A stretch of DNA of 23,251 bases from RGIG3135 sp964477115 (GTDB lineage: Bacteria; Actinomycetota; Coriobacteriia; Coriobacteriales; Eggerthellaceae): NCBI GenBank assembly GCA_964477115.1, contig CAYZCY010000027.1, positions 1-23,251 of the forward strand. Reading direction: 5' to 3'. The notes under the pieces were generated by a model. That model saw nothing but the letters and a program-made list of their open reading frames with translations. It had not been told where the DNA came from and searched no databases. The translations under genes and the position numbers were made by a program. Each line of letters starts with the position of its first letter. The stretch's first letter is position 1. Shown here one piece after another: positions 8,290 to 14,910 of this stretch.

Positions 8290-8505
8290 TCATTCGAAGA
8301 TATAGTCGAGGGGGCCGGGGTCCTTGCCTATATGATTGGCCTTCCAATTCTCCACGGCCTGCTCACGATGGTCGTCGGTAATGGACTCATCGCATAAATG
8401 GCAGCGCTTCTGAGTAATGGGCAAGCGCGCGGCGCACCTGGGGCACCACACATACTTCGGCTTGCAGTTGTCGCATTCGGGATGACAATTCCCCGCATAG
8501 CACAT
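8290..8505 (-). CDS. Small cysteine-rich zinc-ribbon protein (71 aa)
   Basis: It encodes 71 residues with eight cysteines in the first 38: Cys2, 7, 11, 14, 21, 24, 35 and 38. CxxC pairs at 11/14, 21/24 and 35/38 suggest one or two zinc (or FeS) sites. The C-terminal half is acidic and ends PLDYIFE. No specific function is recognised. The start at 8505 has an AGAAGGGG-like ribosome binding site 6-7 bases upstream. It lies downstream of the molybdoenzyme genes and the other zinc-ribbon gene, but a plus-strand terminator and possible small RNA separate the two small genes, so it may have its own promoter. Low-complexity chance is unlikely given the CxxC regularity. Confidence 0.75.
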   Translation of the reverse strand: MCYAGNCHPECDNCKPKYVWCPRCAARLPITQKRCHLCDESITDDHREQAVENWKANHIGKDPGPLDYIFE

Positions 8506-8550
8506 GGCAATCCCCTTCTAGATGAGCTCTCGCTAGGATACAATGACCTG

Positions 8551-8625
8551 CGTTCGCCCGCTTGGCGAATTTCTGCCCTGCACCCCATGCCTGCAAGCTC
8601 GTCGGGTGCGGGGCTTTTTTCTTTT
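8551..8625 (+). ncRNA. Candidate small RNA between the two zinc-ribbon genes
   Basis: This is the only plus-strand unit with signals. A TACAAT -10 box lies at 8539-8544 (weak -35). A short hairpin TTCGCC/GGCGAA follows at 8553-8569, and a strong 11-bp terminator stem with a T6-C-T4 run ends at 8625. The predicted transcript is about 75 nt with no coding frame of note. It lies opposite no annotated gene, so it could act in trans. This is an inference from signals alone. Confidence 0.4.
8575..8625 (+). terminator. Rho-independent terminator (plus strand)
   Basis: GCCCTGCACCC (8575-8585) pairs with GGGTGCGGGGC (8604-8614) over 11 positions with one G-U, then TTTTTTCTTTT runs to 8625. The T tract exists only on the plus strand, although the neighbouring genes are on the minus strand. 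Confidence 0.75.
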
Positions 8626-8633
8626 ACGAAGGT

Positions 8634-8861
8634 CTACACCAGAGGAGCGCCGGGAGGCATCGGAGCGCCCGGGGCTGTCGGAGCTGCCGGAGCGCCGGGC
8701 ATCTTGATGCTCGCATCAAGCGAAGCCTGGTCGGCGTCAAAATCGGTCCTCTTCATTTCGAGGGAGGCACCGCATCCGTCGCACACCGTAGCGATGGGCT
8801 TATTGGCCTTGCCGCATGCAGGGCAGGTGTTCATGGACATTTCCGCAGGTCTAAAACACAT
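8634..8861 (-). CDS. Small MCFRP-type zinc-ribbon protein (75 aa)
   Basis: The protein starts MCFRPAE, has a single zinc ribbon formed by Cys13, Cys16, Cys27 and Cys30 (CPACG...CDGCG), an acidic middle, and a Pro/Gly/Ala tail (PGAP repeats) from about residue 54. Proteins with this MCFRP start plus zinc ribbon are, to my recollection, common in Coriobacteriia and Clostridia, with no established function. The start at 8861 has AGGAG at 8870-8874, seven bases upstream. It lies 94 bp after the FeS subunit gene across a strong stem-loop, so it may be a poorly expressed distal gene of the molybdoenzyme operon. A role in metal or cofactor delivery is only a guess. Confidence 0.75.
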   Translation of the reverse strand: MCFRPAEMSMNTCPACGKANKPIATVCDGCGASLEMKRTDFDADQASLDASIKMPGAPAAPTAPGAPMPPGAPLV

Positions 8862-8883
8862 CTAGGTTCTCCTATCGTTCAAA

Positions 8884-8921
8884 CGATCCCGAGCGCAATC
8901 ACCAGATGGCGCCCGGGATCG
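8884..8921 (-). terminator. Stem-loop after the FeS subunit gene, terminator or processing hairpin
   Basis: CGATCCCGAGCGC (8884-8896) and GCGCCCGGGATCG (8909-8921) pair at 12 of 13 positions around a 12-nt loop. On the minus strand only TTT follows, so it is more likely a partial terminator or mRNA-stabilising hairpin separating the molybdoenzyme genes from the zinc-ribbon gene. Confidence 0.5.
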
Positions 8922-8955
8922 GATTCGTATAAGGCTTAAGCCTCAGGCCTTACCC

Positions 8956-9723
8956 TTATGCCAGGGCAATGTCCTTCAGGCCCTGATCCTTCTCCTTGGT
9001 GGAGACGGTCATCTCGACCTTCTTGCCGTCCTTCTCGATGGCGACAGCCCAATCGGCCTCAGGCAGACCGTCGAGGTTGAAGTCACCCCAGATATTGGTC
9101 TCGCCCTCGAAGGTACCGGCCTCGGAAGTGGCGGTAACCTTCGCACCGATGACGACCTCGTTCTTCTCCGGATCGTACACGGTGGCGGCGATGAACTTCT
9201 TCGGCAGGCCCTTGTAGTACACGATCGGACCGCCCTCGGCGCCCTCGAGGTCAAGTTCCTCGACCTCGCCGAACTTGATGGCGTCAACGTGGCAGTTGTC
9301 AACGCAACGCGGCACGCGGATCGGGGACTCGGGGTCATCGAGAAGGTGGGCGCAGCCGGTGCAGGCCTGCGGCAACTCGAGAGCCTCGTTCCAGTACACG
9401 CCCTCGAACTTCTCGGCGATGTCCTTGCGGCCCTTGGCCTTGGCCGGGTCGATGACAATAAGGCCGTCCTCGCGGTCCATGAGGACCTCGGGGGCGTACT
9501 CGCGGATCTCAGCGTTCTGACCGCCGAGGATGGGCACGTAGCTCACGCGGACGTGGCCGTTAGCGCCACGCTCGGTCTCGTTGAGCTTGCACCAGAACTG
9601 GCCGATCTCGGGCTGGGCCTCAGCGTAGGGAAGCCAAGCCTGGTCGCAATGCTCGTCCTTGCAGCCGATCTGGCATGCGTAGCAGCCAGTGCATTCGTTT
9701 ACATCAATGAGAAAAGCCTTCAT
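8956..9723 (-). CDS. FeS electron-transfer subunit of a transhydroxylase/dehydroxylase-type molybdoenzyme
   Basis: The protein has 255 aa. The N-terminal ferredoxin-like part has Cys11, 14, 17 and 21 (CTGCYACQIGC) plus Cys26 and Cys45. A second group, Cys121, 124, 140 and 144, gives at least two [4Fe-4S] sites. From about residue 170 to the end is a beta-rich domain (AATVYDPEKNEVVIGAKV, GDFNLDGLP) of the transthyretin/carboxypeptidase-regulatory type. That combination is characteristic of the small subunit of Pelobacter pyrogallol-phloroglucinol transhydroxylase and related gut enzymes, rather than of ordinary DMSO reductase beta subunits. No signal peptide is seen, so it is cytoplasmic. The start at 9723 has GGGGGAGG about seven bases upstream. 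It follows the large subunit by 18 nt. Confidence 0.93.
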   Translation of the reverse strand: MKAFLIDVNECTGCYACQIGCKDEHCDQAWLPYAEAQPEIGQFWCKLNETERGANGHVRVSYVPILGGQNAEIREYAPEVLMDREDGLIVIDPAKAKGRKDIAEKFEGVYWNEALELPQACTGCAHLLDDPESPIRVPRCVDNCHVDAIKFGEVEELDLEGAEGGPIVYYKGLPKKFIAATVYDPEKNEVVIGAKVTATSEAGTFEGETNIWGDFNLDGLPEADWAVAIEKDGKKVEMTVSTKEKDQGLKDIALA

Positions 9724-9741
9724 AGCTGTTCCTCCCCCTTC

Positions 9742-12489
9742 TTATTCCACAACCCAGGAGCTGTAGTTGATGCCGATGGCCGGATCGTAGTCGCGAGCGA
9801 AGGCGTCCGGGTAATCTGCCATCCACTGCTCCATCTCGGCGTCTTCGAGCTTGGCGGCCTCGACCAGGTAACCGGTGACGGCGAAGCCCTTGCAGTACTT
9901 GGAGATCTGGGTCTCGGGGCTGATCAGGTTGGCAGCGCCGCCGCGGTCGATATGCGGGGCAATCGGGTCGACGCGGGAGCCCTTGTTGACCACGACGGTA
10001 CCCTTGATGACGCGCTCGGAGATACGGGCGCCGGTGAGGATGATGCCACGGTCGTTGTAAAGCTTGACGATGTCGCCGTTCTCAAGGCCGCGCGCAGCAG
10101 CGTCCTCGGGATGGATCCAGCACGGCTCGTACATGTAGCCGTCCTTGCCCTTGACCTTGCAGGTCTCGATCTCGCGGAACCACTTGATGTCGTCGCCCTG
10201 GACGTGGACGCGCCACTTCGCCGGGTTGGCAACAATGAGCAGCGGGTAGTCCTTGCAACGCTCGCCCCACAGGGACTCGTCGTGGTACCAGCCCTCGGAC
10301 TTCGGACCGCCGGTGATCCACTTGGCCATCGGAGTGCGCTCGAAGTCATCCGGGAAGTTCTGGGCGAGAGCCTCAGACCAGAACTCGAGCTTGCCGGAAG
10401 GCGTGTCAAGCGGATTCTTCTCCGGATCGTCGTAGAACAGGCGCATTCCCGGAGGAACCATATTGGCATTGGGATCCTGCTTCGGGAAGTAGAAGCCCTT
10501 CTCGACCCAAGTCTCGTAGGGGATCTCCTCGCCGAGGCGGGAGTTCTTGAAGCAGTACTCGAGCCACTCGTCCTGGGTCATACCCATGTCGAGCTGCTCG
10601 CGAATGCCGAAGCGCTCGCCGAGCTCGCAGGCGATCTCGAAGTCGGACTTGGACTCGCCGATGCGCTCGCAGCCGGCCGGGGTGCGGGACTCGTGGCGCA
10701 TGGAGACGACCATGGAGCCGCCGACGGCGTCGTTGTCCTCGACGCAGGTGGTGACGGGCAGGATCAGGTCGGCGAAGAGGGAGTCGTTCTCAAGCCACTG
10801 GTGGTTGGTTACGAAGAACTCGACCTCATCGGTGCGGATGGCGTCCTGATAGCGGAAGCCGCCGTCCCAGCAGTTCTGGTTGCAGGGCTTCTCGGACCAG
10901 AGCATGTGGACCTTGGAGAACTTGGGCATATTGGCCAGCTGGTAGTCGATGGCAGCCTGAAGCTCCTCAACCGTCTTGCCCTGGGCGCGGGCCATCTCGA
11001 CGGACGGGGTGCCGAGCGCTGCCTTGAAGGACTCGGGCGTGGTCGGGTAGGTGTTCTTCTGGAACTGCTCGGAAGTCTCGACGTAGACGATTGCCGGAGA
11101 TCCGTACCACTCAACAGAACCGGAAAGCAGGGCCTCTGCGACCATGGTACGCGGCATCTTCTGAGCAGACGGGTAGAACATACGGCACTGGTTGACCATC
11201 ATGAACGGCGAGGAAGTGGAGCGAGCCAGCGATTCCTTACCGATGAGGGATGCGTTCATGAAGGCCTGCTGGACGCCAGGCTTGCCGAGACCCTGCATGC
11301 CGAGCAGGTACGCATGGGTGCGGCCGGGCTCATGGCTGTAGGGGCCCTTGATGGCGCCGGAGCTGAAGTGCACCGATGCCGTGACGAGGTTTGCGCGATT
11401 GCGTGCGTAGGCACGGATGGTCCAAGGTGCCACGCCGCACTTGTCGGCTGCCCACTCGGGGGTCTTGGCGATGCCCTCTTCGTCCTCGCCAAGGACGTAC
11501 GCCTTCACCTTGTCGAAGCCGATGGTGTGGGTCTCGACGTAGTCCTTGTCATAGAGGCCCTCGGTGATCCACACGTGCATAACAGCAAAGTCGAATGCGT
11601 GGTCGGTGTTCGGGAGAATCGGGATCCACTTCATGTTCGGATGCGCAACGGCGGTGTAGTTGCAGAAGGGGTCGACGATAACGAATTCCTTGCCGATCTT
11701 CTCCCAGAACTTGATGAGACGGCTCCACAGCTGGGAGGCGTAGTTCTGAGTAAGCTCCCAGTCACCCGCTGCGAAGGCGATCATCTCGGAGTTCTCGGTG
11801 ATGTCCTTCAGCACGTGCCAGGGGTTGTAACCGGTCTGCGGAGGAGCCGGCATGCCAAGGCCCTTGTTGCAGCCGGAGCCCCAGAAGTGCTTAGCACCCC
11901 AGTACCAGCCCTCAACGGAGTCGGGGGTACGGACTTCGCGGGTGTAGCCGCCGAGCTTGGACATGAAGGTGGAGTGCATGCCGCCGCCTGCGTGCAGGTT
12001 CTTGGACTCGCGGTGGCCGTCCTCGCCGATGGTGAACACGGCGTAGGGGCCGTACTTCTCGACGATACGCTTGATCTCGGACTCCATGATGTCGAAGGCC
12101 TCGTCCCAGCTGATACGCACGAACTTGGACTTACCGCGGTTGGCAGCGTTGATTTTCGCAGGATCGCCGCCCGGCTCCCAGTCAACGCGCTTCAGCGGAT
12201 ACTTGACGCGGTTCTTGGAGTAAATGCGGTTTTTGTAAGCGAGCGCGAAGTAGTTAGGAGCCGACTTGAAGCTCGGCGTAAACACCTCGTCGCCAACCTT
12301 GATCTCCCACATCGAAGGAGCCATTTCCTCTTCGGTGTAGGTGTCCAGATAATGGACCGGACGAATTCGGACAACCTTTCCGTCTTTGGAGTCGACAGCG
12401 GTCAAATCGCCACCGGTGCCGCCGCAGCCAATGCTCTGCAGCGTCGTAGTTTCGACTCCGGGTCCCACGGGCTTTTCGTTGTAACCCAT
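9742..12489 (-). CDS. Molybdopterin (bis-MGD) oxidoreductase large subunit, pyrogallol transhydroxylase / catechol dehydroxylase type
   Basis: The protein has 915 aa from the ATG at 12489, which has a GAGGAGAGGAG ribosome site just upstream; an ATG 66 nt earlier lacks one. Molybdopterin oxidoreductase blocks run throughout (FVRISWDEAFDIM, FAAGDWELT, FVIVDPFCNYTA, ending in the dinucleotide-binding domain WIHPEDAAARGLENGDIVKLYNDRG). The N-terminus has one cysteine (SIGCGGTGG) instead of a CxxCxxxC cluster site. This matches Pelobacter transhydroxylase, whose large subunit lacks FeS. TPDSVEGWYWG carries Asp190-Ser191, and GHR carries His159. The spacing resembles the Asp/Ser(Mo ligand)/His set described for that enzyme. 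No Tat signal, so it acts in the cytoplasm. Likely chemistry is reductive removal or transfer of an aromatic hydroxyl group; the substrate is unknown. Preceded by an operator array. Confidence 0.93.
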   Translation of the reverse strand: MGYNEKPVGPGVETTTLQSIGCGGTGGDLTAVDSKDGKVVRIRPVHYLDTYTEEEMAPSMWEIKVGDEVFTPSFKSAPNYFALAYKNRIYSKNRVKYPLKRVDWEPGGDPAKINAANRGKSKFVRISWDEAFDIMESEIKRIVEKYGPYAVFTIGEDGHRESKNLHAGGGMHSTFMSKLGGYTREVRTPDSVEGWYWGAKHFWGSGCNKGLGMPAPPQTGYNPWHVLKDITENSEMIAFAAGDWELTQNYASQLWSRLIKFWEKIGKEFVIVDPFCNYTAVAHPNMKWIPILPNTDHAFDFAVMHVWITEGLYDKDYVETHTIGFDKVKAYVLGEDEEGIAKTPEWAADKCGVAPWTIRAYARNRANLVTASVHFSSGAIKGPYSHEPGRTHAYLLGMQGLGKPGVQQAFMNASLIGKESLARSTSSPFMMVNQCRMFYPSAQKMPRTMVAEALLSGSVEWYGSPAIVYVETSEQFQKNTYPTTPESFKAALGTPSVEMARAQGKTVEELQAAIDYQLANMPKFSKVHMLWSEKPCNQNCWDGGFRYQDAIRTDEVEFFVTNHQWLENDSLFADLILPVTTCVEDNDAVGGSMVVSMRHESRTPAGCERIGESKSDFEIACELGERFGIREQLDMGMTQDEWLEYCFKNSRLGEEIPYETWVEKGFYFPKQDPNANMVPPGMRLFYDDPEKNPLDTPSGKLEFWSEALAQNFPDDFERTPMAKWITGGPKSEGWYHDESLWGERCKDYPLLIVANPAKWRVHVQGDDIKWFREIETCKVKGKDGYMYEPCWIHPEDAAARGLENGDIVKLYNDRGIILTGARISERVIKGTVVVNKGSRVDPIAPHIDRGGAANLISPETQISKYCKGFAVTGYLVEAAKLEDAEMEQWMADYPDAFARDYDPAIGINYSSWVVE

Positions 12490-12527
12490 GCTCTCTCCTC
12501 TCCTCTTTTCTACCTTGAAAGAGTGCC

Positions 12528-12552
12528 GGTTCTCATGCATTGCATAAGAACC
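12528..12552 (-). promoter_or_regulatory. 11-bp hairpin in the molybdoenzyme leader
   Basis: On the minus strand GGTTCTTATGC, loop AAT, GCATGAGAACC form an 11-bp stem (one G-U pair) near the predicted 5' end of the mRNA. It could be a stability hairpin or a second DNA operator at the start site. Confidence 0.5.
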
Positions 12553-12564
12553 CACGGTAAGAAG

Positions 12565-12593
12565 AGTTTAGGGAGGCTCCGTTCGGGACGTAA
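12565..12593 (-). promoter_or_regulatory. Putative activator-dependent promoter of the molybdoenzyme operon
   Basis: The minus strand shows TTACGT (12588-12593), a 17-bp spacer and TAAACT (12565-12570). The -35 match is poor, as expected where an activator is needed. The predicted start near 12558 leaves a leader of about 70 nt. Confidence 0.35.
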
Positions 12594-12616
12594 CCGTCTA
12601 ACGGCCCATAAGGAGA

Positions 12617-12694
12617 AGGCCGAGTGGCGCGTTTTGGAAAGTGAGTGGCATCTAAAGCTAGCCGAACGGCTATTCGCAAGTAGCCGAGTGGCTA
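12617..12694. promoter_or_regulatory. Array of dyad operator sites (TAGCC-N4-GGCTA), probable response-regulator binding region
   Basis: Two near-perfect dyads are TAGCCGAACGGCTA (12659-12672) and TAGCCGAGTGGCTA (12681-12694). Upstream in phase are AGGCCGAGTGGCGC (12617-12630, core GCCGAGTGGC identical to the second site) and a weaker AAAGTGAGTGGCAT (12638-12651). Starts are 21, 21 and 22 bp apart, two helical turns each, so bound dimers would lie on one face. The array sits about 65-130 bp upstream of the predicted start of the molybdoenzyme mRNA, right after the response-regulator stop. A similar site precedes the slyD-kinase-regulator operon. Alternative: the two best dyads could fold as hairpins after the regulator gene, but no T tract follows. 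Confidence 0.6.
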
Positions 12695-12697
12695 CTT

Positions 12698-13396
12698 TTA
12701 GTCGGCAAGCCCGTGTTTGACGGCATAAACCGCCAGCTGCACGCGGTTGTCCACGTAGAGACGCTGCATGATAACCCCCAGCTGCTTTTTCACGGTACCC
12801 AGGCTCAGGTACAACTCTGCGCTGATTTCCTCGTTGGATTTACCCTGGGCAACGCAGCGCAGGATGTCGATCTCGCGCTGGGTCAGCTGAGCCGCAGGAC
12901 CCGCATCCCTCTCAACGCCATCCCCGGTAGGTTCAACCGCGACCCCATCACGCTCCCTCAAGCGGGCAAGCTCGCCAACAACCGATGCGGTAACCGCCCC
13001 AGATAAGGACATTTCGCCCTGCAAGATTCCATGCAGGCGCGAGCGCAGCTGGCGAGCCGGCGTATCCTTGAGCAGATAGCCCCTCACGCCCGTATCAAGC
13101 GCGCTGAAAACCAGTTCCTCACTCGTGGCGACCGTCAGCATAACAATAGCCGTATCGGGAAGTAAGGCGTGAATTGCCGTTGCAGCCTCAATGCCGTTCA
13201 TCACCGGCATCTGCAAGTCCATGAGAATCAAATCGGGCGCAAGGCGGCAGCACTCCTCCACGGCTTCCTTTCCGTTGGAAGCTTCTCCCACCACCTCGAA
13301 CTCGGGCCAGTGCTCGAACAAACCTCGAAGGCCCTCACGATAGAGAAGTTGGTCGTCAACCAAGACGATGCGTATGGCCTTGCCCTCTTCTACCAT
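12698..13396 (-). CDS. NarL/LuxR-family response regulator
   Basis: The protein has 232 aa. The receiver domain (about 8-125) has the acidic pair Asp14-Asp15, phosphoacceptor Asp60 (LILMDLQMP), Thr88 and Lys110 in GYLLKD. A 45-residue linker leads to a LuxR/GerE helix-turn-helix at about 170-228 (LTQREIDILRCVAQGKSNEEISAELYLS, TVKKQL). It should be phosphorylated by the kinase encoded 33 nt upstream and bind DNA as a dimer. The dyad sites beginning three bases after its stop codon, in front of the molybdoenzyme genes, are the obvious targets. The start at 13396 lacks a close strong Shine-Dalgarno (GAGGGGG lies further upstream), so expression may be modest. Confidence 0.95.
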   Translation of the reverse strand: MVEEGKAIRIVLVDDQLLYREGLRGLFEHWPEFEVVGEASNGKEAVEECCRLAPDLILMDLQMPVMNGIEAATAIHALLPDTAIVMLTVATSEELVFSALDTGVRGYLLKDTPARQLRSRLHGILQGEMSLSGAVTASVVGELARLRERDGVAVEPTGDGVERDAGPAAQLTQREIDILRCVAQGKSNEEISAELYLSLGTVKKQLGVIMQRLYVDNRVQLAVYAVKHGLAD

Positions 13397-13429
13397 TGCT
13401 CTCGCTTCCCCCTCTTGCCTTCACCCTCG

Positions 13430-14560
13430 CTAGCCTCGTATGGCGTCAACGAAGACCGTCGTTCCCTGATTCCCCGATTCTATACGCACCGAACCGCGTG
13501 CGGCCAGCGCGCGTTCCTGCATAATGCGAATACCCAGCCGCTCCGGGGCAACGGAAGCCACGTCAAAGCCGCAGCCGTCATCGCGAACGGAAAGCTCGAC
13601 CCTTGGGCCGCGCTTGCGCAGATCAACAGTAACGCTGTGGGCATTGGCGTGCCTGAGCACATTTGAAAGGCATTCGTTAAGGATGCGCAAAAGCTGCAAG
13701 GCCGTATGGCCGGAAAGCTCTATCGCCTCGTCGTGCACAATAAGCTTGGTGCGCAGGCCCCACTGAGCCTCAAAGCGATCGAGAAGATCACTCACGTTTT
13801 CGGCAAAGCTGCCCTCAACCTCAAAGGGTGCGCGCAAAGACAGCATCTCATCGCGCAGCACCTTGGTGATCTTGCGCGACACCTCGCCCAGCCGCTCGAG
13901 CTCCGCCGCTGCTGCGTCGTAATTGCCCTCTTCGAGGCACATCTGAACCGTATCCGACCTCATGGCAAGCGAGCTCACCATCTGAGAGAGGTTGTCATGG
14001 ATCTCCACGCTCAAACGCTTGCGCTCGCGCAGAATCTCAAGCTCGAGATCCTTTTTGGTCATTTGGATGCGCTGAATCATCACTCCAAGAACGCGACCGA
14101 TATCGCACAGGTAGGCGTGATCTTCGCTTGTCCAGGGAAGCTCCCGCTTGTAAACCAAGGTGAGCATGCCTAAAACGCCTTGCGGCGTTGAAAGGGGTAT
14201 GCTGACTGCGCTCTTAAAGCCCATATCCGCCGCAGATTTGGGAATAACGTCAGCGGGATCGGGGTTTTCGTAGTCGTTCATAACAATGAGGCGACCCGAG
14301 TTGAGAAGCATGGCAGAACGACCGACGTTTGCGGAGAAAGCCGAACCGCTGCTGTGCCTGAGCGTTTCGGTGTCGCCATGATGGGCGCGACGGGCAAGGT
14401 TTTTGCCATCGAAGTCGAGCAGATGGAGATGCACCTCATCGCACTCGAAAAAGGCTGCCGACACGTCCACGATGCGCTGGAAAACCTCTTGGGGCTCAGA
14501 CGCCCAAGCCATGGACTCGCACAGGGCAATAACCGTCTCGAGTCTCGTCTTGTCTACCAT
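13430..14560 (-). CDS. Cytoplasmic GAF-domain NarX-type sensor histidine kinase
   Basis: The protein has 376 aa from the ATG at 14560, which overlaps the upstream gene by 7 nt; a longer start at 14617 is possible but would overlap more. Residues about 15-165 form a GAF domain. A HisKA_3 dimerisation helix carries His188 (SVEIHDNLSQM). The HATPase domain shows the N box NECLSNVLRHANA (about 295-307), DDGCGFD (327-333) and RLGIRIMQERALAARG (341-356). No transmembrane segment or signal peptide is present, so it senses something inside the cell, probably a small ligand or redox state through GAF. It pairs with the adjacent response regulator. Given the neighbouring molybdoenzyme, an aromatic substrate is an attractive but unproven signal. 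Confidence 0.95.
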   Translation of the reverse strand: MVDKTRLETVIALCESMAWASEPQEVFQRIVDVSAAFFECDEVHLHLLDFDGKNLARRAHHGDTETLRHSSGSAFSANVGRSAMLLNSGRLIVMNDYENPDPADVIPKSAADMGFKSAVSIPLSTPQGVLGMLTLVYKRELPWTSEDHAYLCDIGRVLGVMIQRIQMTKKDLELEILRERKRLSVEIHDNLSQMVSSLAMRSDTVQMCLEEGNYDAAAAELERLGEVSRKITKVLRDEMLSLRAPFEVEGSFAENVSDLLDRFEAQWGLRTKLIVHDEAIELSGHTALQLLRILNECLSNVLRHANAHSVTVDLRKRGPRVELSVRDDGCGFDVASVAPERLGIRIMQERALAARGSVRIESGNQGTTVFVDAIRG

Positions 14561-14874
14561 AGGGCCATGCTCTCCTCTGAAAACGGAGCCTGCGCACCCG
14601 TCTGGGCGTTGAGCCACCGACCGTCTTCCACTTTCACGTACAGGGCACGCAAGGTGATCCTATCTCCATGCTTGCCCGTCCCCAAATACAGGATGTCGCG
14701 CTGACGACCAAGGCCAAGCCTTCCCCAAATATTGGTCTCAACTTCCTCGAAGCGCTTACCTTCGCCATCGATAAGCTGGTTCAGGGGAGCATCGATGCTC
14801 CAAATGGGAACCTCGCTCATATCATGCGCTGCCCTAAAGCGGGCTACTAAATCTTTGTCAGCTTCGCTGGCCAT
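14554..14874 (-). CDS. Uncharacterised ~106-aa protein in the kinase operon
   Basis: The preferred start is the ATG at 14874 with an AGGA site about six bases upstream; an ATG nine codons earlier (14901) is the alternative. It is not recognised. It has no membrane segment, signal peptide or cysteine motif. The N-terminal third is helical and charged (DLVARFRAAHDMSEVPIWSIDAP). The rest looks beta-rich (RDILYLGTGKHGDRITLRALYVKVEDG). It contains ETNIWG, a hexapeptide also found in the transthyretin-like domain of the FeS subunit. It is tightly packed: 36 nt after slyD and overlapping the kinase start by 7 nt (ATGGTAG). It is therefore probably co-translated with the kinase and may modulate it or assist the enzyme. 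Confidence 0.7.
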   Translation of the reverse strand: MASEADKDLVARFRAAHDMSEVPIWSIDAPLNQLIDGEGKRFEEVETNIWGRLGLGRQRDILYLGTGKHGDRITLRALYVKVEDGRWLNAQTGAQAPFSEESMALW

Positions 14875-14910
14875 GCAAATCCTATCTTCCCGAAAACCCA
14901 TCGCTGCAGC

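Noticed and set aside
12490..12555. A Tat signal peptide on the molybdoenzyme (upstream ATG giving KRRGES)
   Set aside because: There is no SRRxFLK pattern and no hydrophobic stretch, and the better ribosome site belongs to the ATG at 12489.
9289..12720. A 1143-codon plus-strand open frame opposite the molybdoenzyme
   Set aside because: It is the antisense of a GC-rich gene with clear family motifs; its translation matches nothing recognisable.
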